From NCBI RefSeq assembly GCF_000775285.1, contig NZ_JJML01000020.1:1-64000 (forward strand): a stretch of DNA of 64,000 nucleotides, read 5' to 3'. Under the pieces are notes generated by a model. It was not told the DNA's origin, did not search any database, and saw only the letters and a list, made by a program, of their open reading frames with translations. The translations under genes were made by a program, and so were the position numbers. Positions within the stretch are counted from its first letter, which is position 1, and every line of letters starts with the position of its first letter. This DNA comes from Neosynechococcus sphagnicola sy1. GTDB taxonomy: Bacteria > Cyanobacteriota > Cyanobacteriia > Neosynechococcales > Neosynechococcaceae. Positions 1 through 9,000 of the stretch are shown piece by piece.

Positions 1-1
1 C

Positions 2-637
2 AATAACGGTCTCACAGGAGGAGTCGGAGCAGACAGTATCGACGGTGGGGGTGGCACTGACAATACGAGTTACAGTGCCTCGAGTGTGGGTGTTTCAATC
101 AACTTGAGTACGGGTGTGGGGAGTGGTGGTGATGCCGCTGGCGATGTGCTCATCAGTATTGAGAATGTCAGTGGTTCAGCCTTCAATGACACCCTGATTG
201 GCAGCACGGTCAATAACAATCTCAGTGGGGGAGTGGGAGCGGACAGTTTGGTGGGGGGTGCAGGCAGAGATAATCTCAGTGGCGGTGATGATGCTGATAC
301 CCTCACGGGGGCTGGCAGTGGAGATTTAGGAGTGGGTGCTATTGACACGCTTACGGGAGGAGCTGGCAGTGATTTATTTGTCTTGGCTGAGTTTTACAAC
401 GATGGCAATACGGGAACGTCTGGGCTGGGTGATTATGGTTTGATTACGGATTTCAGCACGCTCCTGGATGTGATTCAACTGACAGGTGTTGCCAGTGATT
501 ATGTCTTAGCAGCGTCTCCCTTTGGTGGCATCTCTGGCACAGCGATCTTCAAGGATGAGGCGGTGGATGAGTTGGTAGGCATTGTTAAGGATGTCTCGGG
601 ACTCAATCTGGGAGATAGTTATTTCCAGTTTGTCTAG
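2..637 (+). CDS. RTX-type calcium-binding repeat protein, C-terminal part
   Basis: This is the 3' end of a gene whose start lies before the window; the frame is open from base 2 to the TAG at 635-637. The visible 211 residues carry glycine/aspartate nonapeptide repeats of the RTX type (GGVGADSLV, GGAGRDNLS, GGDDADTLT, GGAGSDLFV), which in this family bind calcium and form a parallel beta-roll. After the last repeat comes the usual non-repetitive tail (DLFVLAEFY, then a DYGLITDFS-like strand) that closes such proteins. Proteins of this kind are normally secreted by type I systems; no export gene is visible here. The function of the missing N-terminus (protease, lipase, adhesin) cannot be inferred. 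Confidence 0.85.
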   Translation, partial: NNGLTGGVGADSIDGGGGTDNTSYSASSVGVSINLSTGVGSGGDAAGDVLISIENVSGSAFNDTLIGSTVNNNLSGGVGADSLVGGAGRDNLSGGDDADTLTGAGSGDLGVGAIDTLTGGAGSDLFVLAEFYNDGNTGTSGLGDYGLITDFSTLLDVIQLTGVASDYVLAASPFGGISGTAIFKDEAVDELVGIVKDVSGLNLGDSYFQFV

Positions 638-810
638 GTGTGGGGGCGATGCTTAAAGATTCGGTACTCGCCCTTAGGGTTGATTATGACCACCGATGCC
701 AGAGTGAACTGTACAACCTAAGAGGTTAAAACTGACTATTTTTCTGCTCTAGGATATTTTCAAGTAATACTAGACTACGACCGACGCAGATAGATTACAG
801 GAAAAAACTT

Positions 811-936
811 GTGGAAAATCGAGTTGGTGCCAGCCTGTTGCCCAGCGATCGCGAAGCCATCCACACAGCCATCGCCACAATTAAAGAGAGACTCCCGTTC
901 CTGATTGACCTCTCTAACGAAGAACCTCAGGACTGA
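811..936 (+). pseudogene. Truncated remnant of a small conserved cyanobacterial protein
   Basis: An open frame of 41 codons from GTG 811 to TGA 936. Its second half (IATIKERLPFLIDLS) resembles, from memory, the N-terminus of a widespread cyanobacterial hypothetical protein of roughly 150 residues in which the equivalent segment is followed by a conserved lysine/methionine/glycine stretch. Here the frame ends immediately after this segment and I find no continuation in the other frames. I infer a 5' fragment of a decayed gene. A genuine 41-residue protein is possible but less likely. Confidence 0.4.
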
Positions 937-958
937 GGCTTGGAGGTCGAGCGATCGC

Positions 959-1049
959 GAAAAAATGTAAAACGTTTTACAAAATAACTCGATGATTGCA
1001 CCCTGGAACTCGGATCACCGAGAAAAAATGTAAAACGTTTTACAAAATA
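959..1049. repeat. Twin 28-bp repeat with 16-bp perfect palindrome
   Basis: The same 28 bases occur at 959-986 and 1022-1049. Each contains the perfect palindrome TGTAAAACGTTTTACA (966-981 and 1029-1044) preceded by six A. The copies are offset by exactly 63 bp, close to six turns of B-DNA, so both palindromes face the same side of the helix. The geometry suits paired binding of a dimeric regulator, but no complete gene starts beside them. They could also be a dispersed repeat. The minus-strand frame through both copies is a by-product of the 63-bp (21-codon) offset. Confidence 0.8.
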
Positions 1050-1197
1050 GCTCCACCTCTGGAGAAAATAGCCCGATCGCTCCCCCAAAGAACTCAAATA
1101 TCTCTGATGCAGCCCTAGGAAAAGTAGTCTTGAGCAACACGGGAGGTCACTCTCGCGATCGCGGAGCACCTGCGCCCAGAACCGTTGTCCCCACCCC

Positions 1198-1284
1198 TTA
1201 AACAGATTTCAACCAGTTATCTAGATCGGATGGAGTGGCAAAATCTAACAAAGCCTCCCCCAACGCCTGGAATTTCTCTAGGGA
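1198..1284 (-). pseudogene. C-terminal remnant resembling DUF4351
   Basis: Read on the minus strand, 28 codons ending in TAA at 1198-1200 encode a segment with the pattern LEKFQALGEALLDF followed by a short DLDNWL end. This closely resembles the C-terminal DUF4351 tail attached to Rpn-type putative nuclease/transposase proteins of cyanobacteria, usually rendered as LE.L.EALLDFSS..DL..WL. A stop codon (1285-1287) lies directly upstream in the same frame, so the body of the gene is missing. The assignment rests on pattern memory of a short motif. Confidence 0.45.
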
Positions 1285-1352
1285 TCACCCTTGCAGTTGA
1301 GTCAGTAACCCAGGTGATAGGGTGCCAGACAGGGTGACTCCAACTGAGCCTC

Positions 1353-2099
1353 CTACGGTTGACCCGGTGGGGGGGTGGGAGTCGGGCAGGTTTTTTTCAC
1401 AAAATCGCAGGAATAGACATAGGGTTCCTGCCAACTCAAGGGAATTTCTAAAAGATCGCGAGTCCCTGTCATCCCCTGACCGATAAACAGCAACAGGGCA
1501 ATGCTGTTCAAGCAGATATGAGCCAAGCGCCAGCGGTTTGAACGATCTTGATAAATTTCCTGCACAATTGCCAGGGAAATAATCATCAAAACTGTGACGA
1601 CGATGCCGTAGTAAAAGTGGGAAACTTGCCACTCGAAATCCCGACGATAAATCCAGGGCTGCTGCCGTCCTAGCAGGCTATCTTGAAAACCAATGACCAA
1701 GACCCCAAGGCTGGTGAGCACCGTGAATACCACTCGCCAAAGTCGGGAATGCGCCTGATATAAGAACACCAGCGAGGCTATCGTAGCGGCAAACATCAGC
1801 ACCAAGAACAAGGCTTCCCAAGGCTGTTTCGTAAAGGTCTGGTTTTGCAGGGCTTGACTAACGGTCGGGAAGGCTAACCCCAACAAACACACCCCCACTA
1901 CTGCTCCCGTTAACCGCTTGCCGAGTTGTACATGGTCACGACCAACCGTGGGGGGAATTTTACTTTTGCTCTCCCCTGACGGCTGGAGTCGGCGTTGGCG
2001 GGTTTGCCAGGCAAAATGGATCACAATCCCAATCAGGGGAAAGACAACGGTGACGGCGATCGCTGGGTGGACAAGGGCGAAGAGATCTTTTGTCTCCAT
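1353..2099 (-). CDS. DUF4079-like integral membrane protein
   Basis: A 248-residue hydrophobic protein with about six predicted membrane segments (around residues 10-28, 65-83, 97-113, 122-140, 163-180 and 193-208). The N-terminus has the pattern LVHPAIAVTVVFPLIGI followed by FAWQTRQRR, which I recall from cyanobacterial DUF4079 proteins; these have histidines in membrane helices and are sometimes compared to cytochrome b561-like proteins. A histidine in the first helix and another near residue 160 are consistent, but heme binding is not shown. The C-terminus ends in a proline-rich tail after a CDFVKKTC segment. It is transcribed toward the remnant-rich gap and appears monocistronic. The function is unknown. 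Confidence 0.6.
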   Translation of the reverse strand: METKDLFALVHPAIAVTVVFPLIGIVIHFAWQTRQRRLQPSGESKSKIPPTVGRDHVQLGKRLTGAVVGVCLLGLAFPTVSQALQNQTFTKQPWEALFLVLMFAATIASLVFLYQAHSRLWRVVFTVLTSLGVLVIGFQDSLLGRQQPWIYRRDFEWQVSHFYYGIVVTVLMIISLAIVQEIYQDRSNRWRLAHICLNSIALLLFIGQGMTGTRDLLEIPLSWQEPYVYSCDFVKKTCPTPTPPPGQP

Positions 2100-2429
2100 A
2101 GGAAACCTCGGCAGTGGTTCAGGGACTTTAACTTCTGATCCTACAGGGGGATGTGAACGGGGTCAGCAGGGAGGTGCATGGCAGGCATGGGAGCGTTCGC
2201 AGCCGCTGGCACGGTTGATGGGAACCAACCAGTACCACGACGGATCATTAGAATAGATGCTATGTCAGTGGGATGATTCACTTGCAAGTTCGGGAAATCT
2301 GCTTTCAGGGCTATCCCCTGTTACTTTAAGCGTTACTTCCGATGCTCGCATGAATGTTGGCTGAGAAATAACTGTGCCGTAACTGAGAACCTGGAATTCT
2401 GAGACTCCTACCTATTTGAGGATGCCTGA
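2100..2429. other. Divergent intergenic region, no gene seen
   Basis: 330 bases between the divergently transcribed DUF4079 gene and the cellulose-synthase-like gene. It must hold both promoters. I see no RNA gene, strong hairpin or repeat, and no clear Shine-Dalgarno sequence close to the ATG at 2430. Confidence 0.5.
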
Positions 2430-4700
2430 ATGACCCTTTCAAGGACTGGCAACCAAAGCTCTGAGCCTACTCGTTCCCTCACCTTGCCCAACCCCCCCCT
2501 TGCCACCCTGATCATGTTAGGGGTGCTAGTGATCTCAGCAGCTGTTGTCATCGGCTGGTTTGCTGGGGAGGGACTGATTCGTGATCTATTCAGAAGGCTG
2601 GCGGAGCTCCAAGAATATCCCCCCCTGTGGTTACAAGTGCCGATGGTCGCTGGGGAATTTTTGCTAGTTCCCACGGTGATCTTGCTGCTGATTGTCTTAG
2701 GAGTGATGCAAGTCTCGCCCCGTCCCCGCCCCTGGTCGCGACGGATTGTGGTGACGCTGTTGTTAGTGCTAACCCTTCGCTACTTTCTCTGGCGATCGCT
2801 CTCGACCTTGAATTTAAGTGATCCCCTAAATGGGGTGTTCAGTTTAGGGTTATTTTTGCTGGAAATGATTGTGCTGAGCAGTACGACGATCCAGCTATTT
2901 CTGATGCTGAATGTCAAAGAACGCCATCAGGAAGCTACCCAGAAATCCAGGGCAGTTCTAGAGGGGATCTTTACCCCCACTGTTGATATTTTGATCCCCA
3001 CCTACAACGAGCCGACGTTTATTTTGCGCCGCACGGTTCTCGGGTGTCAGGCCTTGGACTATGGCTTCAAACGCATTTATCTGTTGGATGACACCCAACG
3101 TCCAGAGGTAGCGGAACTTGCCGTCCAGCTGGGGTGTGAGTATCTTACCCGTACCGATCATCGCTATGCCAAGGCAGGGAATCTCAACCATGCGATCGCC
3201 CGTACCGACGGAGAACTGATCGTTGTCTTTGATGCCGATTTTGTTCCCACCCGCAATTTCTTAACCCGCACCGTTGGATTTTTCCAGGATGCCACCCTGG
3301 GTTTGGTGCAAACGCCTCAATGTTTTTACAATTCCGATCCCATTGCCCGTAACCTGGGACTGGAAAACATCCTCACCCCCGAAGAAGAGGTGTTCTACCG
3401 TCAAATTCAACCGATCCGCGATGGAGCCGGGAGTGTGATTTGTTCTGGAACCTCCTTTGTGGTGCGGCGCACTGCCTTGGACGCTGCGGGAGGGTTTGTC
3501 ACTGATTCCCTGAGTGAGGACTATTTCACGGGCATTCGCCTCGCAGCTCAGGGATATCGCTTGGTTTACCTGGATGAGAAATTGAGCGCTGGACTGGCCG
3601 CAGAAAATATCTCTGCCCATGCTACCCAACGTCTGCGCTGGGCTCGGGGAACCCTCCAGGCGTTTTTCATTGACGCCAACCCCCTGACGATTAAGGGCTT
3701 GAGTCTGCTGCAACGGCTGGCCCATTCGGAAGGAATCCTGCATTGGTTTACTAGCATTTCTCGGGTGGGGTTTCTCCTAATGCCCCTTGCCTATTCCTTC
3801 TTAGGGGTGCTGCCGGTGCGTGCCACCACCTCTGAGTTGATGTATTTCTTCTTGCCCTATTACCTAGTGAATTTATCGGTGTTTTCCTGGCTGAACTATC
3901 GCAGTCGTTCTGCCTTTTTATCGGATATTTATTCCCTCATTTTGGCGATTCCATTGTCGATTACGGTTCTGCAGGTGATGTTGAACCCCTTTGCCAAGGG
4001 ATTTAACGTCACACCCAAGGGCACCCTCAGCGATCGCTACTTTTTTAACTGGAATTTAGCCTGGCCGTTGATGCTGTTGTTTGTGGCGACGGCAATTAGC
4101 CTCTGGCGCAACTTGGGGATGTGTATGCTTAAGGGTGGTTGGGGCGCTGCTGCGGTCGCTGAATCGTTAAAAGGGCTGAGTATTGGCTGGCTGTGGAGTG
4201 GCTATAACCTGGTGTTGATTGGCATTGCAGTATTGGTATTGTTGGATGTGCCGAAGCTGGATCTGTTTGAGTGGTTTGATCTGCGGCGCATGGTGCGCCT
4301 AGAGTTGGGCGATCGCAGCTTCTGGGGCATCACAACCATGATCTCCGAGGGGGGAGCCGAAATTGCCCTGACTCAGAGTGGCTTTCCCCAGTGGATGCCA
4401 GCGGCTGCGCCCCTGATCAAGCTTGAGATCTTAGAAGAGGCACTGATCTTGCAAGGAACCGTCACTAGCACTGGCTTCCGGGACGAATTTCCGGTGGTGC
4501 GGGTGCAGTTTGACACCGTGGGGCTGGCGGAACATCGCGCCCTGGTGGAGATGCTGTTCTGCCGTCCAGGGCAGTGGAAAACCCGTACCTCTCCCGGAGA
4601 AGTGCAATCCCTCTGGCTGTTGCTGAAGATTTTGTTAAAACCTCGGGTTTTGTTTGACCGCAAAGTTGAGATCAGCCCCATTGCAGTTGCCAAAGTCTAG
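2430..4700 (+). CDS. Cellulose synthase-like glycosyltransferase (GT2) with PilZ domain
   Basis: A 756-residue membrane processive beta-glycosyltransferase resembling bacterial cellulose synthase catalytic subunit BcsA. Two pairs of N-terminal membrane helices (about 25-100 and 108-160) precede the cytosolic GT2 domain. The signature residues are present: DDT (220-222), DAD (268-270), TPQ (295-297), SED (362-364) and QRLRW (400-404), followed by further membrane helices to about residue 615. The C-terminal region (about 620-720) looks like a PilZ c-di-GMP domain: an RRMVR stretch fits RxxxR, and TMISEGG fits the second motif except that its usual Asp/Asn is Met. It likely extrudes a cellulose-like polymer into the envelope. 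No bcsB or bcsZ lies nearby. The next gene, 80 bp downstream, is another membrane glycosyltransferase. Confidence 0.85.
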   Translation: MTLSRTGNQSSEPTRSLTLPNPPLATLIMLGVLVISAAVVIGWFAGEGLIRDLFRRLAELQEYPPLWLQVPMVAGEFLLVPTVILLLIVLGVMQVSPRPRPWSRRIVVTLLLVLTLRYFLWRSLSTLNLSDPLNGVFSLGLFLLEMIVLSSTTIQLFLMLNVKERHQEATQKSRAVLEGIFTPTVDILIPTYNEPTFILRRTVLGCQALDYGFKRIYLLDDTQRPEVAELAVQLGCEYLTRTDHRYAKAGNLNHAIARTDGELIVVFDADFVPTRNFLTRTVGFFQDATLGLVQTPQCFYNSDPIARNLGLENILTPEEEVFYRQIQPIRDGAGSVICSGTSFVVRRTALDAAGGFVTDSLSEDYFTGIRLAAQGYRLVYLDEKLSAGLAAENISAHATQRLRWARGTLQAFFIDANPLTIKGLSLLQRLAHSEGILHWFTSISRVGFLLMPLAYSFLGVLPVRATTSELMYFFLPYYLVNLSVFSWLNYRSRSAFLSDIYSLILAIPLSITVLQVMLNPFAKGFNVTPKGTLSDRYFFNWNLAWPLMLLFVATAISLWRNLGMCMLKGGWGAAAVAESLKGLSIGWLWSGYNLVLIGIAVLVLLDVPKLDLFEWFDLRRMVRLELGDRSFWGITTMISEGGAEIALTQSGFPQWMPAAAPLIKLEILEEALILQGTVTSTGFRDEFPVVRVQFDTVGLAEHRALVEMLFCRPGQWKTRTSPGEVQSLWLLLKILLKPRVLFDRKVEISPIAVAKV

Positions 4701-4780
4701 CCCGGTTTCGGGATCACCCCCTAGAGAAGGTCTGTTTCACTGCCGTTCAGAGGGACTGGGATGGGGTCAACGGTTTAGGG

Positions 4781-6355
4781 ATGGTTGAAATGCTGAACAG
4801 CCAAAAACTCCCTGCCACGTGGTTCAAACTGGTGGTGCTGGGCTTACTGATCTTCAGTGTCGGCTGCCGCTTCGGCAATCTGGCTCACAAAGTCTACTGG
4901 CATGATGAAGTCTATACATCGCTGCGGATCACCGCCCATACCCGAGGCGAATTGGTATCCCAAGCGTTTACTGGGCGGGTTTTGTCGCCCCAGGATCTTC
5001 AGCACTATCAACAATTTGCCCCCCACCGCACCCTGCTCCAGTCCCTGCAGTTCCTGGGTCAGGAGGATGCTCAACATCCCCCCCTCTACTTCATAGTGCT
5101 GCGCCTGTGGGCACAGGGGTGGGGACATTCTATCTGGGTCATCCGGTGTTTATCGGTTTTGATGAGTTTGTTGATGTTTCCGGCCCTGTATTGGCTCTGC
5201 CAGGAATTATTTGCCGAGGCGTTGACGGCCTGGATTGCTATCGCCCTGGTAGCTGTTTCCCCCCTGGATCTGCTATTTGCCCAGGAGGCTCGAGAGTATA
5301 TCCTCTGGGTGGTGATGATCCTGCTCTCCAGTGCGGCGCTGTTGCAGGCTCTGCGGTTACAGACGGTGACCAGTTGGGGACTCTATGCCCTGACGTTGGT
5401 TCTAGGGTTGTATACCTTTTTGTTCACTGCACTGGTAATGCTCAGCCATGGACTTTATGTCTGGCTGCTGGAAGGTTGCTGCTGGACGCAGCGATGGTCT
5501 GCCTATCTACTGGCTGCTGTTGGGGCATCGGTGGCATTTGTCCCCTGGTTATTCTATGTGGTCACGGGCCTGGAGAATATTCAACGCACAACCCATTGGC
5601 TCAGCGATCGCCTCTCCCTTGGTGACCTGCTGCATTATTGGGTGTTAAATGCCAGTCGGATTTTTATCGATGGCAATGTTGGCCTTAACAATCCCTGGGA
5701 ATGGTTCCTGGTCTTGGCAGTCATCGGTATGGAGGGTTATGCCCTCTTGGTGCTAGGTCGTCACGCCCCTCCTCAAACGTCCCTCTTTGTCTTCACCCTG
5801 ATTGGGGTGAGTGCGATCGCCCTCGTCGTGCCCGATCTCCTCGGAGGTGGGCAGCGATCGATCATTACTCGCTATTTGTTTCCCATCTTTCTGGGTTTGC
5901 AGCTCTCCGTAGCATTCCTGATCAGCCATCTGTGCACCACCAACCCGCTGAGGGGCAAAAGATGGGGAGAGGCGGTGTTCTTCGCCCTGATCGTGGCCGG
6001 GGTGATCTCCTGTGGTCTAGCAACCCAAGCAGAGACTTGGTGGAACAAATCTGTGAGTGCAGACAATCCTGCGATCGCCCAGATTCTGAACCAAGCCAAC
6101 CATCCCCTGCTGATCAGTGATGCCTATGGCATTAACCCCGGCAACCTCATCTCCCTTAGTTATCAGCTCCACCCCCATGTCTTACTGTTGCTGTTACCAG
6201 AAGTGAGTAGCAAACCCATGATCCCAGCCCTCCCCAGGGGGGTACAGGAAATCTTTTTACTCAATTTGCCAGCACCGTTTCGCACCCAACTGGCAACTCA
6301 ATATCAGCGGCGGCTGACCCCGGTAATCGGTGATCTATGGCAACTCAGTCCTTGA
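4781..6355 (+). CDS. GT39/ArnT-like membrane glycosyltransferase
   Basis: A 524-residue polytopic membrane protein with about ten or more helices. The first luminal/periplasmic loop has WHDE (40-43), matching the Asp-Glu catalytic motif of the GT-C fold PMT/ArnT family, which transfer sugars from polyprenyl-phosphate carriers to proteins or lipids. A second typical block (LFAQEAREY) follows near residue 170. Known family members act at the outer face of the cytoplasmic membrane. It follows the cellulose-synthase-like gene by 80 bp on the same strand, so cotranscription is plausible. A second in-frame ATG at 4790 could be the start. The acceptor is unknown. Confidence 0.75.
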   Translation: MVEMLNSQKLPATWFKLVVLGLLIFSVGCRFGNLAHKVYWHDEVYTSLRITAHTRGELVSQAFTGRVLSPQDLQHYQQFAPHRTLLQSLQFLGQEDAQHPPLYFIVLRLWAQGWGHSIWVIRCLSVLMSLLMFPALYWLCQELFAEALTAWIAIALVAVSPLDLLFAQEAREYILWVVMILLSSAALLQALRLQTVTSWGLYALTLVLGLYTFLFTALVMLSHGLYVWLLEGCCWTQRWSAYLLAAVGASVAFVPWLFYVVTGLENIQRTTHWLSDRLSLGDLLHYWVLNASRIFIDGNVGLNNPWEWFLVLAVIGMEGYALLVLGRHAPPQTSLFVFTLIGVSAIALVVPDLLGGGQRSIITRYLFPIFLGLQLSVAFLISHLCTTNPLRGKRWGEAVFFALIVAGVISCGLATQAETWWNKSVSADNPAIAQILNQANHPLLISDAYGINPGNLISLSYQLHPHVLLLLLPEVSSKPMIPALPRGVQEIFLLNLPAPFRTQLATQYQRRLTPVIGDLWQLSP

Positions 6356-6510
6356 AAATGCCCGAGGAGGAGAGTCAGAAATCATAGATATTCTGCCCTA
6401 TCCCATCCCCCCAATCTCAACGGGCAAACCAAAGAGGATGTCAAAATGGGGAGAGAACGATGGGTTTTGCCCACCAAACGAATCACTCCTCACAGAGGCC
6501 CAGAACTTTC

Positions 6511-7743
6511 ATGCAAGCACGTTGGCGCATTGGATCGCTGTTTGGCATTCCCCTGTACATTGACCCATCCTGGTTGTTTATTGTGGCACTGGTGACAGTG
6601 GGTTACAGCCTCGACTGGCAGAGCGTTCACCCGGAGTGGGGCAGCGTGCGTATCTGGAGTGCGGGTCTGGTGATGGCTCTACTCCTGTTTGGCTCGGTGT
6701 TACTGCACGAGCTAGGGCATAGCCTCGTGGCGCTGTCCCAGGGCATTAAGGTGAACTCGATTACCCTCTTTTTGTTTGGTGGGGTGGCTGCGATTGAACA
6801 GGAATCGAAAACCCCCGGTAAGGCGTTTCAGTTGGCGATCGCGGGGCCAGCAGTCAGTTTAGGACTTTTTGGTCTGACGTTGCTGCTGGCAACCGTCACC
6901 ACCGGATTGGCCCAGGTGCTGGCTGCAAATTTGGCCCAGGTAAACTTGCTCCTGGCTTTGTTTAATTTAATTCCCGCCCTCCCCCTGGATGGCGGACAAG
7001 TCCTCAAGGCATTGATCTGGAAAATTACAGGCAATCGCTTTCAGGGCGTGCATTGGGCCGCCAGAACTGGACAAACCCTCGGCAGTGTTGCGATCGCAGG
7101 GGGGTTAGGGTTAGGAATTTTAAGGGGACAGTTCATTGGTTTCTGGGTGGCATTGTTGGGTTGGTTTGTGCTGCGAAATGCAACCGCTTATGATCGCCTC
7201 ACCGATCTTCAGGAAGGATTGCAGCAACTGACCGCAGCAGATGCCAGTAGTCGGGACTTCCGGGTCGTGGATGCTGAGATCACCCTGCGTCAGTTTGCTG
7301 ATACCTATCTTTTAGAAGAAAATCGCCCAACCGTCTACTTCGCGGCCTCGGAGGGGCGCTATCGCGGCCAAGTGGCAGCGGAAGATCTGCGGCGTGTCGA
7401 ACGCAGCCAGTGGGAAACCCAATCCCTGCACGCTATTGTCCATGCCCTGAGCGACATTCCGACGGTGCTAGAAACCACGCCGTTATTGGAAGTCATTGAA
7501 ACTTTAGAAGCCAAGACCCTGCCCTGGATTACCATCCTTTCCCCCGCTGGGGCAGTATCGGGGGTCATTGACCGGGGGGATATTGTCCGTGCGGTCGCCA
7601 AACGCATGAACATCCAGATCCCGGATGCTGAGATTACTCGCATCAAGAAAGAAGGCACCTACCCCCCCGGTTTACAGTTACCCGCTCTGGCAAAGCTCTC
7701 CGAAATAACGACCAGTACAGTTTCCAAGGACACCCAACCCTAA
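6511..7743 (+). CDS. Site-2 protease family metalloprotease (M50)
   Basis: An integral membrane zinc metalloprotease of the S2P/M50 family. HELGH at residues 66-70 supplies two zinc ligands and the catalytic glutamate; LPLDGG with Asp about 160 supplies the third ligand. Hydrophobic segments fill residues 15-230. The C-terminal third (about 235-400) looks like a pair of CBS-type repeats, as in related bacterial S2P proteins. Such proteases cut transmembrane substrates such as anti-sigma factors. I chose ATG 6511 because family members begin just before the WRIGSLFGIPL segment; ATG 6460 is in frame and has a good purine-rich site, so a 17-residue longer form is possible. The stop is three bases before the rodA start, indicating an operon. 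Confidence 0.85.
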   Translation: MQARWRIGSLFGIPLYIDPSWLFIVALVTVGYSLDWQSVHPEWGSVRIWSAGLVMALLLFGSVLLHELGHSLVALSQGIKVNSITLFLFGGVAAIEQESKTPGKAFQLAIAGPAVSLGLFGLTLLLATVTTGLAQVLAANLAQVNLLLALFNLIPALPLDGGQVLKALIWKITGNRFQGVHWAARTGQTLGSVAIAGGLGLGILRGQFIGFWVALLGWFVLRNATAYDRLTDLQEGLQQLTAADASSRDFRVVDAEITLRQFADTYLLEENRPTVYFAASEGRYRGQVAAEDLRRVERSQWETQSLHAIVHALSDIPTVLETTPLLEVIETLEAKTLPWITILSPAGAVSGVIDRGDIVRAVAKRMNIQIPDAEITRIKKEGTYPPGLQLPALAKLSEITTSTVSKDTQP

Positions 7744-7746
7744 ACG

Positions 7747-9000
7747 ATGCTCCATCAACCATTGCCGCGCATCCGCTGGAAAATCCTGTTCCAACCTTGG
7801 CAGGAAATGGATCGATGGCTGTTTATTCTCCCCTTGGGCTTGACATTCCTAGGTGGGATCATGATTCGCAGTGTAGAACTCAATCATGGCTGGACGGACT
7901 GGTGGCAACACTGGCTCACAGGTGCTGTGGGCATTGCACTGGCACTGGCGATCGCCCGCTGGCGGTACGACCACTTGTTGCGTTGGCGGTGGTGGATCTA
8001 CGGCATTACCAATCTCTCGCTCTTAGCCGTGATGTTTATTGGCCGTGCAGAGCTGGGTGCCCAGCGCTGGATTAGTATTGCCGGGTTCAATCTGCAACCC
8101 TCGGAATTTGCAAAGCTGGGGATTATTATCACTATTGCGGCACTGCTACACGAGCGACCAGCCTCCACCATCCCCGCCGTGCTCAAAACCCTGGCCATCA
8201 CCGCCGTGCCCTGGGCATTGGTGTTCCTCGAACCCAATCTCGGTACGTCCCTGGTGTTTGGAGCCATTACGTTGGGAATGCTCTATTGGGGGCAGGCCAA
8301 CCCCGGTTGGTTGTTGCTGTTGCTTTCCCCACCGCTCTCAGCAATTTTGTTTAATATCTCGGTGCCCCTGTGGTTGGGCTGGGTATTGTTTCTGGGAACG
8401 ATCGCCTGGTTTACGCTCCCCTGGCCACGTTCGGGGGCACTGGCAGCGGTGACGGTCAATCTAGTGGCGGGGGAACTGGGTCATGTCCTCTGGGGTATCC
8501 TCAAGCCCTACCAAAAAAGTCGCTTGATTCTATTTCTCAACCCAGATTCAGACCCGCTGGGAGGCGGCTACCACTTGATTCAGTCACGGATTGCTGTGGG
8601 TGCTGGAGAAATGTGGGGGCGCGGCCTCTACAAGGGTACCCAAACCCAACTGAACTTCATCCCTGAACAACACACGGACTTTATCTTTACTGCCATTGGT
8701 GAGGAACTGGGTTTTATTGGCTGTGTGTTGGTGCTGCTGGCATTTTGGTTGATCTGCCTACGACTCGTGATCGTGGCGCAAAATGCCAAGGATGCCTTCG
8801 GCTCCCTAATTGCCATTGGGGTGTTGTCGATGGTGATCTTCCAAGTGTTGGTCAATATTGGCATGACCATTGGCTTGTCGCCCGTCACGGGCATTCCACT
8901 GCCGTGGCTGAGTTATGGTCGCTCGGCACTGCTGATGAATTTTCTGGCGATCGGATTGGTTGAGTCCGTGGCCAACCATCGCCAACGCATGAAGTTGTAA
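7747..9000 (+). CDS. rodA: Rod shape-determining SEDS glycosyltransferase RodA
   Basis: A 417-residue SEDS-family protein with about ten membrane helices, which polymerises lipid II into peptidoglycan together with a class B PBP in the elongation machinery. Characteristic blocks are visible: GAQRWISI near residue 100, QPSEFAKLG after it, LEPNLGTSLVF near 160, the extracellular loop block HTDFIFTAIGEELGF near 305, and GLSPVTGIPLPWLSYGRS near 378. The total length fits RodA and cyanobacterial SEDS proteins. It starts three bases after the site-2 protease gene. FtsW is the main alternative in the family; the shorter tail and sequence favour RodA. Confidence 0.9.
   Translation: MLHQPLPRIRWKILFQPWQEMDRWLFILPLGLTFLGGIMIRSVELNHGWTDWWQHWLTGAVGIALALAIARWRYDHLLRWRWWIYGITNLSLLAVMFIGRAELGAQRWISIAGFNLQPSEFAKLGIIITIAALLHERPASTIPAVLKTLAITAVPWALVFLEPNLGTSLVFGAITLGMLYWGQANPGWLLLLLSPPLSAILFNISVPLWLGWVLFLGTIAWFTLPWPRSGALAAVTVNLVAGELGHVLWGILKPYQKSRLILFLNPDSDPLGGGYHLIQSRIAVGAGEMWGRGLYKGTQTQLNFIPEQHTDFIFTAIGEELGFIGCVLVLLAFWLICLRLVIVAQNAKDAFGSLIAIGVLSMVIFQVLVNIGMTIGLSPVTGIPLPWLSYGRSALLMNFLAIGLVESVANHRQRMKL

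Larger units (their letters stand above)
638..1352. other. Intergenic stretch with gene remnants and twin palindromes
   Basis: About 700 bases between the converging RTX gene and the DUF4079 gene. No intact gene is visible. It holds a short remnant on the plus strand (811-936), two copies of a 28-bp repeat each centred on the same palindrome (959-986 and 1022-1049), and a short minus-strand remnant (1198-1284). These are described separately. The stretch looks like decayed accessory DNA. Confidence 0.6.

Noticed and set aside
927-1169. Minus-strand open frame of 80 codons spanning both palindromes, with the peptide SYFVKRFTFF twice
   Set aside because: The repetition is a trivial result of the 63-bp offset being a multiple of three; there is no other protein-like feature and it overlaps a palindrome pair.
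5107-5625. 172-codon plus-strand frame inside the GT39-like gene
   Set aside because: It is out of frame with the membrane protein, whose hydrophobic profile and WHDE motif clearly mark the coding frame.
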